Part shown: piece after piece, positions 42,650 to 51,686 of the stretch
Position numbering within the stretch: position 1 is the stretch's first letter
Layout: each line of letters begins with the position of its first letter
From: Collinsella sp.
Lineage (GTDB): Bacteria; Actinomycetota; Coriobacteriia; Coriobacteriales; Coriobacteriaceae
Reading direction: 5' to 3'
Length of the DNA stretch: 64,000 bases
NCBI GenBank assembly: GCA_019425015.1
Contig: JAHYYJ010000005.1
Span: 1-64,000 of the forward strand
The notes under the pieces: generated by a model
Seen by the model: the letters and a program-made list of their open reading frames with translations, nothing else
What the model was told of the DNA's origin: nothing
The model's database searches: none
Made by a program: the position numbers and the translations under genes

Positions 42650-42697
42650 GATTCCGACGGCTCTCAAAGCCACTCAAATCTGTCTACGATTATCGAT

Positions 42698-42737
42698 AAC
42701 AGACCCGTTTCCCATGAGGGGAGCGGGTCTGTTTTTC
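42698..42737 (+). terminator. Terminator after arcT
   Basis: AACAGACCCG pairs with CGGGTCTGTT followed by TTTC, a typical intrinsic terminator 49 bases after the gene. Confidence 0.85.
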
Positions 42738-42810
42738 TATACCGAGAAGTCAAGTTGTTACAAATGAGGCCGTAAGGCGAGCCGGTGTTCGTTGGGCCTT
42801 ATACTGAACT

Positions 42811-42866
42811 TCCGGTGAACGGTACCAAGCGTCTGGTAAACGGTACCAAGCGTCTGGTAAACGGTA
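42811..42866 (+). repeat. Tandem 21-bp repeats upstream of arcA2
   Basis: ACGGTACCAAGCGTCTGGTAA occurs twice without interruption (42819-42839, 42840-42860), then a third partial unit ACGGTA; a decayed unit precedes. A 21-bp period is two helical turns and places GGTACC sites on one face of the DNA. There are no spacers, so it is not a CRISPR array. Confidence 0.75.
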
Positions 42867-43108
42867 ATATGCATACCAGAAATGAATAGGACAAACTTTT
42901 TTCTGAATAAAAATGAAAATGGTTGAGACGCGGTATGAATCGCTAATTCTATTCATAGCTTTATTAGAAATATGCAATTTGAGGGTGGTTTAATAAAGTT
43001 AAGTTCCATTTGCTATTTGGACTGAAAACGCGTTTTAGCACGTAAATACACTTTATTATATCAAAGTGTGCCATGCGTGAAGTATATGTGTATGCCGTTC
43101 ACCCCTCA
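42867..43108. other. AT-rich region upstream of arcA2, no gene seen
   Basis: Low-GC DNA unlike the rest of the window, with runs of A and T and no supported reading frame. It probably holds regulatory DNA for arcA2. Confidence 0.4.
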
Positions 43109-43218
43109 TATAAAACCGTTCGGGGGCGAGGTGGAAGTATGGACTGATTTTGGATATAAATATGTCGTCAGCAATAACGCCTCACACGGAGGGGCGCTAA
43201 CGAATCGGCCCTGACAGG
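43109..43218 (+). promoter_or_regulatory. Conserved control region before arcA2
   Basis: Carries the same ordered blocks as before arcA1 (ACCGTTCGGGGGCGAGGT at about 43113, TTTGGATATAA, GTCAGCAA, GGAGGGGCGCT) within otherwise different sequence. It shows that the control signals survive selection while the rest has drifted. Confidence 0.5.
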
Positions 43219-44485
43219 GGCCCGAAAGAAAGGTAGGAGGCCATGACGAAAGGTCTGCACGTGCCTTCCGAGATCGGCAAGCTCAGGAAGGTCTGCCTGC
43301 ACCGTCCCGGCGACGAGCTCCTCAACCTGCCGCCCGACGAGCTCGAGCGACTCCTGTTCGACGACGTCCCGTTCCTTGAGGTCGCGCAGCAGGAGCACGA
43401 CACCTTCGCCCAGATCCTGAGGGACCAGGGCGTCGAGGTCCTCTATCTCGAGAACCTCGTCGCAGAGGTGTTCGACCAGGTCCCCGGCGCCCGCGCCGAG
43501 TTCACCGACCAGTACATCGCCGAGGCAGGCATCCGCGGCCAGCACATGCCGCAGATCGTCCGCGAGAAGCTGGACTCCATCGAGGACAACCTCGAGTTCG
43601 TCAAGAAGACCATGGCCGGCATGACCAAGGCCGAGATCGACATGCCCCTCACGGCGTCCACGACCCTCGACTCCCTGGTCAACTCCGAGTCCGAGTCCGA
43701 CCTGATCATCGACCCGATGCCCAACCTCTACTTCACCCGCGACCCGTTCGCGGTCGTCGGCGAGGGCGTCAACCTCAACCGCATGTACTCGGTCACCCGC
43801 AACCGCGAGACCCTGTACGGCAAGTACGTCTTCAAGTACCACCCCGACTACAAGGACGTCTCGCTGTACTTCCGCCGCGACTGCCAGTTCCACACCGAGG
43901 GCGGCGACGTGCTGAACATCAACGAGAAGACCCTCGCCGTCGGCATCTCCCAGCGCACCCAGGCGGCCGCGATCGACGTCATGGCCCAGAACATCTTCTG
44001 GAACTCCGACTCCAAGGTCGAGCGCATCCTGGCCTTCGACATCCCGGTCTCGCGCGCCTTCATGCACCTCGACACGGTCTTCACCCAGATCGACGTCGAT
44101 AAGTTCACGATCCACCCCGCCATCATGGGCACCCTGCGCGTCTACGAGCTGACCGCCGGCAAGAACCCGGGCGACGTGAACATCCGCCTGATCGAGGACA
44201 CCCTCGAGCACGTCCTGGAGGACGCCACCGGCGTCGACCAGGTCAAGCTGATCCCCTGCGGCGGCGGCGACCCGATCGCGGCCTCCCGCGAGCAGTGGAA
44301 CGACGGCTCCAACACCCTGTGCGTCGAGCCCGGCAAGATCTGCGTCTACGCCCGCAACACCGTCACCAACGACGTGCTGTACAAGGAGGGCCTGGACCTT
44401 CTCGTCGTGCCCTCCGCCGAGCTCTCCCGCGGCCGCGGCGGCCCGCGCTGCATGAGCATGCCCTTCTGGCGCGAGGACCTCTAAG
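43219..44485 (+). repeat. 1.27-kb direct repeat containing arcA, copy 2
   Basis: The second member of the exact repeat; the other copy is at 40110-41376. The exchange edges lie in the leader and one base after the stop codon. Confidence 0.88.
43243..44484 (+). CDS. arcA2: Arginine deiminase (copy 2)
   Basis: This 413-aa protein is identical to arcA1 in every residue. It is followed after 105 bp by arcB, without a clear terminator between, so arcA2 and arcB probably form the main ADI operon while arcA1 stands alone. The different leader sequence means the two identical enzymes may be made under different conditions. Confidence 0.97.
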   Translation: MTKGLHVPSEIGKLRKVCLHRPGDELLNLPPDELERLLFDDVPFLEVAQQEHDTFAQILRDQGVEVLYLENLVAEVFDQVPGARAEFTDQYIAEAGIRGQHMPQIVREKLDSIEDNLEFVKKTMAGMTKAEIDMPLTASTTLDSLVNSESESDLIIDPMPNLYFTRDPFAVVGEGVNLNRMYSVTRNRETLYGKYVFKYHPDYKDVSLYFRRDCQFHTEGGDVLNINEKTLAVGISQRTQAAAIDVMAQNIFWNSDSKVERILAFDIPVSRAFMHLDTVFTQIDVDKFTIHPAIMGTLRVYELTAGKNPGDVNIRLIEDTLEHVLEDATGVDQVKLIPCGGGDPIAASREQWNDGSNTLCVEPGKICVYARNTVTNDVLYKEGLDLLVVPSAELSRGRGGPRCMSMPFWREDL

Positions 44486-44589
44486 TCTTTCCGTTTCCGG
44501 TGCGGTCCCCCTACAACCGCACCGGTTTCGCCCGTCAAACGGGCAACACTAATACTTACGTAATTCATTTCTTCGAAAGGAAACGAACC

Positions 44590-45585
44590 ATGGGTGTTAA
44601 CCTCTCCGGCCGTAGCTTCCTCAAGCTCCTCGACCTCACCACCGAGGAGATCGAGTACCTGCTCAAGCTCTCCAAGAACTTCAAGGACATGAAGCGCGCT
44701 GGCGTTCCGCACCGTTATCTCGAGGGCAAGAACATCGTTCTGCTCTTCCAGAAGACCTCCACTCGTACCCGCTGCGCCTTCGAGGTTGGCGGCATGGATC
44801 TGGGCATGGGCGTCACCTACCTCGATCCGGGTTCGTCGCAGATGGGCAAGAAGGAGTCCATCGAGGACACCGCCCGCGTTCTCGGCCGCATGTATGACGG
44901 CATTGAGTTCCGTGGCTTTGCCCAGGACGACGTCGAGGAGCTTGCCGCTAAGTCCGGCGTGCCCGTGTGGAACGGTCTGACCACCGAGTGGCACCCCACC
45001 CAGATGCTCGCCGACATCCTGACCGTCCAGGAGAACTTCAACTACGACATCAAGGGCAAGACCCTCGTCTTCATGGGCGACTGCAAGAACAACGTCGCTC
45101 GCTCCCTCATGGTCGTCTGCTCCAAGCTCGGCATGAACTTTGTGGCCTGCGGCCCCGAGGAGTGCATGCCCGCTGACGACGTCATCGAGGCCTGCAAGCC
45201 CATCGCCGAGGCCAACGGCTGCACCATCAAGCTGACCACCGACGTCAAGGACGGCGTCACCGGTGCCGACGTTCTCTACACCGACGTGTGGGTCTCCATG
45301 GGCGAGCCCGACGAGGTCTGGGCCGAGCGCATCGCTCAGCTCACCCCGTATCGCGTTACCTCCGAGGTCATGGCTATGGCCAACCCGGGTGCCATCTTCC
45401 TGCACTGCCTGCCCAGCTTCCACGACACCAACACCACGATTGGCGCCGAGAAGTGCGAGCAGTTCGGCATCACCGAGCAGGAGGTCACCGACGAGGTCTT
45501 CGAGAGCCCTGCTTCCAAGGTCTTCGACGAGGCCGAGAACCGCATGCACACCATCAAGGCTGTCATGTACGCCACGCTCAAGTAA
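44590..45585 (+). CDS. arcB: Ornithine carbamoyltransferase
   Basis: A 331-aa enzyme; in the ADI pathway it splits citrulline with phosphate to ornithine and carbamoyl phosphate. The carbamoyl-phosphate motif 'FQKTSTRTRCAFEVGGMD' and the ornithine-binding 'HCLPSFHDTNT' are intact. GAAAGGAAACG precedes the ATG at 44590. Context with arcA makes the catabolic role likely over anabolic ArgF. No carbamate kinase gene lies in the window. Confidence 0.96.
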   Translation: MGVNLSGRSFLKLLDLTTEEIEYLLKLSKNFKDMKRAGVPHRYLEGKNIVLLFQKTSTRTRCAFEVGGMDLGMGVTYLDPGSSQMGKKESIEDTARVLGRMYDGIEFRGFAQDDVEELAAKSGVPVWNGLTTEWHPTQMLADILTVQENFNYDIKGKTLVFMGDCKNNVARSLMVVCSKLGMNFVACGPEECMPADDVIEACKPIAEANGCTIKLTTDVKDGVTGADVLYTDVWVSMGEPDEVWAERIAQLTPYRVTSEVMAMANPGAIFLHCLPSFHDTNTTIGAEKCEQFGITEQEVTDEVFESPASKVFDEAENRMHTIKAVMYATLK

Positions 45586-45600
45586 GAGCATCTAGCATCT

Positions 45601-45637
45601 CGCTCGGGGTGCATTGCTGCGCACCCCGAGCGCTTTT
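45601..45637 (+). terminator. Terminator after arcB
   Basis: CGCTCGGGGTGC-attgct-GCGCACCCCGAGCG followed by CTTTTGT. The carrier gene downstream must have its own promoter or depend on readthrough. Confidence 0.85.
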
Positions 45638-45732
45638 GTCTGGTAAAAATCTCGCACCGAGCGACATGCACGGCACGGAAGAGCCGCTTCGGGCGAGATC
45701 AGTAAATGATTTATGAAGGGGGGATGAGAACT

Positions 45733-47211
45733 ATGACTGAGACCGCTAAGAAAAAGCGCGGTATGCCTTCATCGTTCACCATTCTTCTTGCTCTGCTGGC
45801 AATCGTCGCGGTTGTTACCGTTATCATCTCCGGTACGTCCGGTGGCGAGGTTACCGCTGCCCGCCTGAGCGATTTCTGCACCGCCCCGGTCAAGGGCTTC
45901 GCTGACGCTCTGCCCGTCTGCCTCTTCGTTATGATCCTCGGCGGCTTCCTCGGCATGATGACCGAGACCGGCGCCCTGGACAACGGCATTGCCGTTCTGG
46001 TGCAGAAGCTTAAGGGCAATGAGATCATGCTCATTCCCGTGCTGATGTTCATCTTCTCCCTCGGTGGTACCACCTATGGTATGTGCGAGGAGACCGTTCC
46101 CTTCTACGCCCTGCTTGCCGCTACCATGATGGCCGCTGGCTTCGACCCTATGGTCGGTGCTGCCACCGTCCTGCTCGGCGCTGGCTGCGGCTGCCTGGGC
46201 TCCACGGTTAACCCGTTCGCCGTCGGCGCTGCCGTCGACGCTCTGACCGGCGTTGGCATTGAGGTCAACCAGTCCATCATCATCGGCCTCGGTGCCGTCC
46301 TGTGGATTGTTACCACTGTTATGTCCATCCTCTTCGTCATGAGCTATGCCAAGAAGGTCAAGGCTGACAAGGGTTCCACCATCCTTTCGATGCAGGAGCT
46401 CAAGGACGCCGAAGAGGCTCACGGCAAGGCTGCTTCCGAGGTTCACAAGGAGGTCAAGCTCACCGGTCGTCAGAAGGGTGTTCTGATCGCCTTTGCCTTC
46501 ACCTTCGTCGTCATGATCGTCGGCTTCATCCCGCTGGCCGACCTCAACGAGGGCGTCGCCAACTTCTTCGATGCTGGCGCTGTCTATGACGCCGACGGTA
46601 ACGCCATCGTTCAGGGCTGGTCTGCCCTGATCACCGGCCTGCCCATTGGCCAGTGGTACTTCGACGAGGCTTCCACCTGGTTCTTCCTCATGGCTGTCCT
46701 GATCGGTATCATCGGTGGCCTGTCCGAGAAGCAGATCGTCAACACCTTCATCACCGGCGCTGCCGACATGATGTCCGTTGTCCTCGTCATCGCTCTCGCC
46801 CGTGGTATCTCCGTCCTCATGGCTAGCACCGGCCTCGACGTCTACGTCCTCGACGCTGCCGCCAATGCTCTGGCTGGCCTGTCCGGCGTGATCTTCGCTC
46901 CCATGAGCTTCCTGGTCTACTTTGGCCTGTCCTTCCTGATCCCCTCGACCTCCGGTATGGCTACTGTCTCCATGCCCATCATGGGACCGCTGGCTGTTAA
47001 GCTCGGCTTCTCGCCCGAGGTCATGGTCATGATCTTCTCCGCCGCCATCGGCGTCGTGAATCTGTTCACCCCGACCTCTGGTGCCATCATGGGCGGTCTC
47101 GCTCTGGCTAAGATCGAGTGGACGACCTGGCTCAAGTTTGCTCTTAAGCTCATCGTCGCTCTCTCCGTCGTCTGCGCCATCATCCTGACCATCGCTTGCG
47201 TGATGATCTAA
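45733..47211 (+). CDS. arcD: YfcC/ArcD-type carrier, probable arginine-ornithine antiporter
   Basis: A 492-aa membrane protein with about 12-13 hydrophobic segments, a C4-dicarboxylate carrier-like (YfcC) family member: 'GGFLGMMTETGALDNGI', 'GGTTYGMCEETVPFYALL' and 'FLIPSTSGMATVSMPIMGPL'. In ADI clusters such proteins exchange arginine for ornithine, and location after arcB supports this. I chose the ATG at 45733, with AAGGGGGG 9 bases upstream. Confidence 0.88.
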   Translation: MTETAKKKRGMPSSFTILLALLAIVAVVTVIISGTSGGEVTAARLSDFCTAPVKGFADALPVCLFVMILGGFLGMMTETGALDNGIAVLVQKLKGNEIMLIPVLMFIFSLGGTTYGMCEETVPFYALLAATMMAAGFDPMVGAATVLLGAGCGCLGSTVNPFAVGAAVDALTGVGIEVNQSIIIGLGAVLWIVTTVMSILFVMSYAKKVKADKGSTILSMQELKDAEEAHGKAASEVHKEVKLTGRQKGVLIAFAFTFVVMIVGFIPLADLNEGVANFFDAGAVYDADGNAIVQGWSALITGLPIGQWYFDEASTWFFLMAVLIGIIGGLSEKQIVNTFITGAADMMSVVLVIALARGISVLMASTGLDVYVLDAAANALAGLSGVIFAPMSFLVYFGLSFLIPSTSGMATVSMPIMGPLAVKLGFSPEVMVMIFSAAIGVVNLFTPTSGAIMGGLALAKIEWTTWLKFALKLIVALSVVCAIILTIACVMI

Positions 47212-47276
47212 GTACCCCCTGGGTACCCCACGGAAACCATGACGATCCTATAACGGATCACCTGGTCATCGTCTGT

Positions 47277-47344
47277 CCGGTGGGGTAACCCCACCGGTAG
47301 ACTCCTACCTTTGGCCCCCTCCCGTTCCGTGCGCGGGAGGGGGC
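47277..47344 (+). terminator. Two hairpins after the arcD-like gene
   Basis: CCGGTGGGGT-aa-CCCCACCGG (47277-47297) is followed by GCCCCCTCCCG-ttccgtgcg-CGGGAGGGGGC (47314-47344). The strong stems at the 3' end of a probably abundant mRNA suggest termination or protection. Confidence 0.7.
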
Positions 47345-47352
47345 GCACTTAT

Positions 47353-47600
47353 GTTGCGCGGTTCTACGAACCGCGCAACCAGTTGACGCTGCGCGCCGCC
47401 CAGGACGACAATTTGTCATTCAAAAGGCAAGGCATGACCAAAAGGTCTATGCCTTGCCTTTTTCATGCCAACTTGTACGTCCTGGACGGCGCTCGCTGTC
47501 CGTCCTCTGCCTGCGGCGCTTTCCATTGTTGGTGCAGGGGCGCTTTGCCTACTCTGGCGGGCTTTCGCTGGCTTATGCTCAACCTGCGACGTTTTCATTG
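47353..47600 (+). repeat. Structured 3'-UTR repeat element, copy 3 (divergent)
   Basis: Starts with GTTGCGCGGTTC-tac-GAACCGCGCAAC (47353-47379), followed by TTGACGCTGC and a long hairpin GCGCCG-c-CCAGGACG-ACAA paired with TTGT-a-CGTCCTGG-a-CGGCGC. It ends with TTCGCTGGCTTATGCTCAAC at 47563. The same three landmarks occur in the same order after dapH on the minus strand (239 to 80). A terminator hairpin sits inside the loop, and TTYCATTGTTGGTGC occurs twice after it (about 47519 and 47594). Confidence 0.6.
47422..47463 (+). terminator. Intrinsic terminator inside element copy 3
   Basis: AAAAGGCAAGGCAT...ATGCCTTGCCTTTTT with ACC-aaaa-GGT at the tip: a strong stem with both A-tract and U-tract. 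Confidence 0.85.
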
Positions 47601-47720
47601 TTGGTGCTGAGTGCCTTGTTTCCCGTTCCAAATGAGCCACCCCGGGTCCCCGGCGGTTGCGGTGGGCGTGTTTGGTTGGTGCCTGTTGATGGCCTGGGCA
47701 TCGGGGAGGGCAGGCTCCGT

Positions 47721-47726
47721 TATAAT
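47721..47726 (+). promoter_or_regulatory. Candidate -10 box for the DUF1846 gene
   Basis: TATAAT in CCGTTATAATCGCG, 41 bases before the start codon. The -35 is not consensus. Confidence 0.45.
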
Positions 47727-47767
47727 CGCGTAGGAACTTTATTTACGAAACGGGACGGGAGCCATAC

Positions 47768-49249
47768 ATGCGCCAGGGTTTCGACAACGCGAAGTATATC
47801 GAGCTGCAGGCTGCTCACATTAAGGAGCGCATCTCGCAGTTTGGCGGCAAGCTGTATTTGGAGTTTGGCGGCAAGCTGTTCGATGACTATCATGCCAGCC
47901 GTGTGCTGCCGGGTTTTGAGCCGGACAGCAAGTTTCGCATGCTCAAGAGCATCGCCGACGACGTCGAGGTTATCATCGCCATTAACGCGAACCATATCGA
48001 GAAGAACAAGGCTCGCGGTGACCTGGGCATTACCTATGACGAGGATGTGCTGCGCCTGGTTGACCTGTTCCGCGGCAACGGCTTTGCCGTCGCGGCTGTG
48101 GTCATCACCCAGTACGCTGGCCAGCCTGCTGCCGATGTGTTCCGCAACCGCCTGAACGCGCTCGGCATTCCCGCCAAGTTGCACTATCCCATCGAGGGCT
48201 ATCCGCACGATGTCGATCTGATCGTTTCCGACGACGGCTATGGCAAGAACGAGTTTGTCGAGACCACCCGACCGCTCGTTGTCGTGACGGCGCCCGGCCC
48301 TGGCTCGGGCAAGCTCGCCACTTGCCTGTCTCAGCTCTATCACGAGCACAAGCATGGCACGGCCGCCGGCTATGCCAAATTCGAGACCTTCCCGGTTTGG
48401 AATCTGCCCCTTACGCATCCGGTCAATATTGCCTACGAGGCCGCCACGGCAGACCTCGATGACGCCAACATCATCGACTCCTTCCACCTGGAGGCCTACA
48501 ACAAGACCACGGTCAACTACAACCGCGACGTCGAGGCCTTCCCGGTAGTCCGTGCCCTGATGGAAAAGATCCTGGGCAAGAGCCCCTACCAGAGCCCTAC
48601 GGACATGGGCGTCAATATGGTCGGCTTTGCCATCACCGATGACGATGCCTGCCGCGACGCTTCCAAGATGGAGATCGTCCGCCGCTACTTTACCGCGGTC
48701 GAAAATGTGCGCCGTACCGGCGTGGGCGATGAGCAAGTCGACCGTCTCAAGATTATTATGAAGAAAGCCGGCATCGATAAGAACTACTCACCGGCGCGCT
48801 CGGCGGCCCTCACCAGGGAGCAGCTGACGGGTGGTCCCGTGGGTGCCATGGTCATGCCCGATGGCTCCGTGGTGACCGGTAAGACCTCCACGCGCCTGGG
48901 CGCCGCAAGTTCGCTCATTATGAACGCCCTCAAGCATGTCTCGGGCGTCGACCTTGAGCTCGAGGTCATTAGCGATGAGGCGATCGAGCCCATCAGCAAG
49001 CTCAAGACGCATTTCCTGGGCAGCAAAAACCCGCGCCTCCACACCGACGAGACGCTTATGGCGCTGTCGATCACCTCGGCCACGAGTGAGACGGCCGCTC
49101 GCGTCCTTTCGGGCCTGGAGCAGCTGCGCGGTTGCGATGCCTTCTTTAGCGTGATTATCTCGCCGACGGACGAGACGGTACTGCGCAAACTGGGTATCAA
49201 CGTGTGCTGCGAGCCCAAGTTTGAGCGCCGCGGTTTCTTCCATCGCTAA
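47768..49249 (+). CDS. DUF1846 domain protein
   Basis: A 493-aa soluble protein that I recognise as DUF1846. It carries 'GGKLYLEFGGKLFDDYHASR' at the start and a P-loop-like 'VTAPGPGSGKLATCLSQLYHE' near residue 175, so it may bind nucleotides. The function is not established for the family. GACGGGAGCC precedes the ATG. It is a single transcript with a terminator on its 3' side. Confidence 0.9.
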   Translation: MRQGFDNAKYIELQAAHIKERISQFGGKLYLEFGGKLFDDYHASRVLPGFEPDSKFRMLKSIADDVEVIIAINANHIEKNKARGDLGITYDEDVLRLVDLFRGNGFAVAAVVITQYAGQPAADVFRNRLNALGIPAKLHYPIEGYPHDVDLIVSDDGYGKNEFVETTRPLVVVTAPGPGSGKLATCLSQLYHEHKHGTAAGYAKFETFPVWNLPLTHPVNIAYEAATADLDDANIIDSFHLEAYNKTTVNYNRDVEAFPVVRALMEKILGKSPYQSPTDMGVNMVGFAITDDDACRDASKMEIVRRYFTAVENVRRTGVGDEQVDRLKIIMKKAGIDKNYSPARSAALTREQLTGGPVGAMVMPDGSVVTGKTSTRLGAASSLIMNALKHVSGVDLELEVISDEAIEPISKLKTHFLGSKNPRLHTDETLMALSITSATSETAARVLSGLEQLRGCDAFFSVIISPTDETVLRKLGINVCCEPKFERRGFFHR

Positions 49250-49283
49250 GTTTGAAGCACCGTGGTAATTGCATTGCATTTTG

Positions 49284-49317
49284 GCCGTATCGGGTTAGCG
49301 CCCGGTACGGCTTTTTG
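49284..49317 (+). terminator. Terminator after the DUF1846 gene
   Basis: GCCGTA-tc-GGG...CCC-gg-TACGGC followed by TTTTTG. Confidence 0.85.
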
Positions 49318-49505
49318 ATCAATAAAGCGTCTATTTCGGCGAAAAATAGCTGTTTACCTGCCTAGAAACAATTTGAGCGGTATACAATAACCGTAACTGT
49401 TTCATCCTTAGCGGGATGCCGCATGATGGATATTACCTGCCATCGTGAGGTGTGTCGGTCGCGCACGGCGCGTTAGATGCTCGTGCTCGGTTTGAGGAGG
49501 CTGCT

Positions 49506-49844
49506 ATGGCGGGCAAGGGTCGTGCGAGTGTTAACGATATGAAGCGTGTCGAGGTGCTGGTGTTGATGGAGATCGACCAGCAAACCGAAGACAATGGCGG
49601 GCCGTATGGTTTCTCGCGCAAAACGCTTGCCGAGCGCGTGGGGGTTTCGCCGTATCGTGCCCGCGCCGCAATCGATCGCTTGGATTCCGAAGGCATGATT
49701 GATGTCGTCTCGCGTTATAGCGACGACGGCGGTCAGCTTGCAAATGGCATTTGCCTCACCGAACGTGGCGAGTGGTATCTTGAGGGCGTCCGTACCGGCA
49801 TGCTCGTTCAAGAAATGCTTGAGGACGAGGTTGCTGATCGATAG
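49506..49844 (+). CDS. Winged-helix DNA-binding protein
   Basis: A 112-aa protein with a winged helix over residues about 10-85 ('FSRKTLAERVGVSPYRARAA', 'IDRLDSEGMIDVVSRYSDDG') and a helical end 'GMLVQEMLEDEVADR'. It resembles PadR or MarR-like small regulators but I cannot place it in a named family. GAGGAGGCTGCT precedes the ATG at 49506. Its target may be its own promoter or pyrG downstream; that is unsupported. Confidence 0.75.
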   Translation: MAGKGRASVNDMKRVEVLVLMEIDQQTEDNGGPYGFSRKTLAERVGVSPYRARAAIDRLDSEGMIDVVSRYSDDGGQLANGICLTERGEWYLEGVRTGMLVQEMLEDEVADR

Positions 49845-50022
49845 CAGCATGTAACCCTTGCCATAGCGACGCCGCCTGGGAAACCGGGCGGCGTTTTGTT
49901 TCAAGATTGAGAAATGCAATCGCACGCGAGAAAAATTGCGGACGGTCCGCGGCGCGAGTATTACAATGAAGACCCGTAAGATGTGGATAAACAACTTCTA
50001 CGGGAAGCGCAGGTAACTCAAT

Positions 50023-51684
50023 ATGACCAAGCATGTGTTCGTAACCGGTGGCGTGGTTTCGTCCCTGGGCAAGGGTATCACCGCGGCCTCGCTGGGCCGT
50101 CTGCTCAAGTCGCGTGGCTACAGAGTAACGATGCAGAAGGCCGACCCGTATCTGAACGTCGACCCCGGTACCATGAGCCCGTTCCAGCATGGTGAGGTCT
50201 TTGTAACCGAGGATGGTTACGAGTCCGACCTGGACCTGGGTCATTACGAGCGCTTTATTGATGAGAACCTGACCCGCGATTCCAACTTTACGACCGGTGC
50301 CATCTACAAAAGCCTCATCGCCCGCGAGCGTCGCGGCGACTTTTTGGGCGGTACCGTGCAGGTGATTCCTCACGTCACCAATGCCATTAAGGACAAGTTC
50401 CGCCGCATCGAGGAGCAGACCGGCTCCGATGTAGTCATCACCGAGCTGGGCGGCACGATCGGCGACATCGAGTCCCAACCGTTTGTCGAGGCCATTCGTC
50501 AGTACCGCAAGGAGGCCGGCCCCGAGAACGTCTGCTACATCCACGTGTCGCTCGTTCCCTATATCGCCGCCGCCCACGAGGTCAAGACCAAGCCCACGCA
50601 GCATTCCGTCAAGGAGCTCCGCAGCTTTGGCATCCAGCCCGATATCATCGTGCTGCGCTCCGACCACCATATCGATGACGCTATCCGCGGCAAGATCGCA
50701 AACTTCTGCGACGTCGACACCGACTGCGTCTTTACCAACGAGGACTGCGCGAGCATCTACGACGTGCCGCAGCTGCTTGCCGAGCAAGATTTTGACCTGC
50801 GCATTTGCGAGCGTTTGGGTCTGGACCCGCGTGAGCGCGACATGAGCCAGTGGAATGAGTTCCTGCGTAAGCAGAACCACGCCAACTATCACGCCGACAA
50901 GGTCAAGATCGCCGTCGTGGGCAAGTACACGCAGCTGCCCGATGCGTACCTGTCGGTTATCGAGGCCCTACACCATGCGGGCGTGTTCTACGATCGTCAC
51001 GTGGACGTGCAGCTGGTCGATGGCGAGAGCCTCGACGAGCAGAACGTGTCCGAGGTGCTGGGCGATGCCTCGGGCATCCTGGTCCCCGGCGGCTTTGGCA
51101 AGCGCGCTCTGGAGGGTAAGATCCTCGCGGCCGAGTTCGCCCGCGAGCACAAGATTCCGTATCTGGGCATTTGCCTGGGTATGCAGGTCGCCGTGTGCGA
51201 GTTCGCCCGCAATGTCGTTGGCCTTGCTGGTGCCAGCTCCTCCGAGTTTGATCCGGACGGTCCGTATAGCGTCATCGACCTGATGAGCTCGCAGGAGGAC
51301 GTGACCGAGAAGGGCGGCACCATGCGCCTGGGCGCCTATCCGTGCAAGCTCGCCGCCGACACCCTCGCTCGCGAGGCGTATGGGGAGGAACTCGTCTACG
51401 AGCGTCACCGTCATCGCTTTGAGTTCAACAATGCTTTCCGCGACCAGCTCGAGGATGCCGGTTTAGTTATCTCGGGTCTTTCGCCCGACGAGCGTCTGGT
51501 CGAGATGGTCGAGCTGCCGCGCGACGTGCATCCTTGGTATGTGGCAACCCAGGCTCACCCCGAGTTCAAGAGCCGTCCGACCAGCCCGCAGCCGCTGTTC
51601 CGAGAGTTCGTGCGCGCTTCGATCGGCCAGCACGAGGGTGTCGACCGTCTGCAGGTGACGCCCATGAACCTCGCTACGGACTAA
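50023..51684 (+). CDS. pyrG: CTP synthase
   Basis: A 553-aa enzyme making CTP from UTP, ATP and glutamine. The synthetase domain (1-268) starts 'MTKHVFVTGGVVSSLGKGIT'. The glutamine amidotransferase domain has 'GGFGKRALEGK', the nucleophile Cys in 'LGICLGMQVAVCEFARN' and 'AHPEFKSRP'. Full normal length. The recombinase gene follows immediately. Confidence 0.98.
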   Translation: MTKHVFVTGGVVSSLGKGITAASLGRLLKSRGYRVTMQKADPYLNVDPGTMSPFQHGEVFVTEDGYESDLDLGHYERFIDENLTRDSNFTTGAIYKSLIARERRGDFLGGTVQVIPHVTNAIKDKFRRIEEQTGSDVVITELGGTIGDIESQPFVEAIRQYRKEAGPENVCYIHVSLVPYIAAAHEVKTKPTQHSVKELRSFGIQPDIIVLRSDHHIDDAIRGKIANFCDVDTDCVFTNEDCASIYDVPQLLAEQDFDLRICERLGLDPRERDMSQWNEFLRKQNHANYHADKVKIAVVGKYTQLPDAYLSVIEALHHAGVFYDRHVDVQLVDGESLDEQNVSEVLGDASGILVPGGFGKRALEGKILAAEFAREHKIPYLGICLGMQVAVCEFARNVVGLAGASSSEFDPDGPYSVIDLMSSQEDVTEKGGTMRLGAYPCKLAADTLAREAYGEELVYERHRHRFEFNNAFRDQLEDAGLVISGLSPDERLVEMVELPRDVHPWYVATQAHPEFKSRPTSPQPLFREFVRASIGQHEGVDRLQVTPMNLATD

Positions 51685-51686
51685 GG

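Noticed and set aside
42811..42866. Tandem repeat as a CRISPR array
   Set aside because: Units are directly adjacent with no unique spacers, and no cas gene is near.
43168..45591. An 807-codon open frame on the minus strand opposite arcA2 and arcB (and a 492-codon one opposite arcA1)
   Set aside because: It mirrors the codon bias of the plus-strand genes, is Val/Gly/Asp-rich without domain signatures, and runs across two well-identified genes and their gap. It is a shadow frame.
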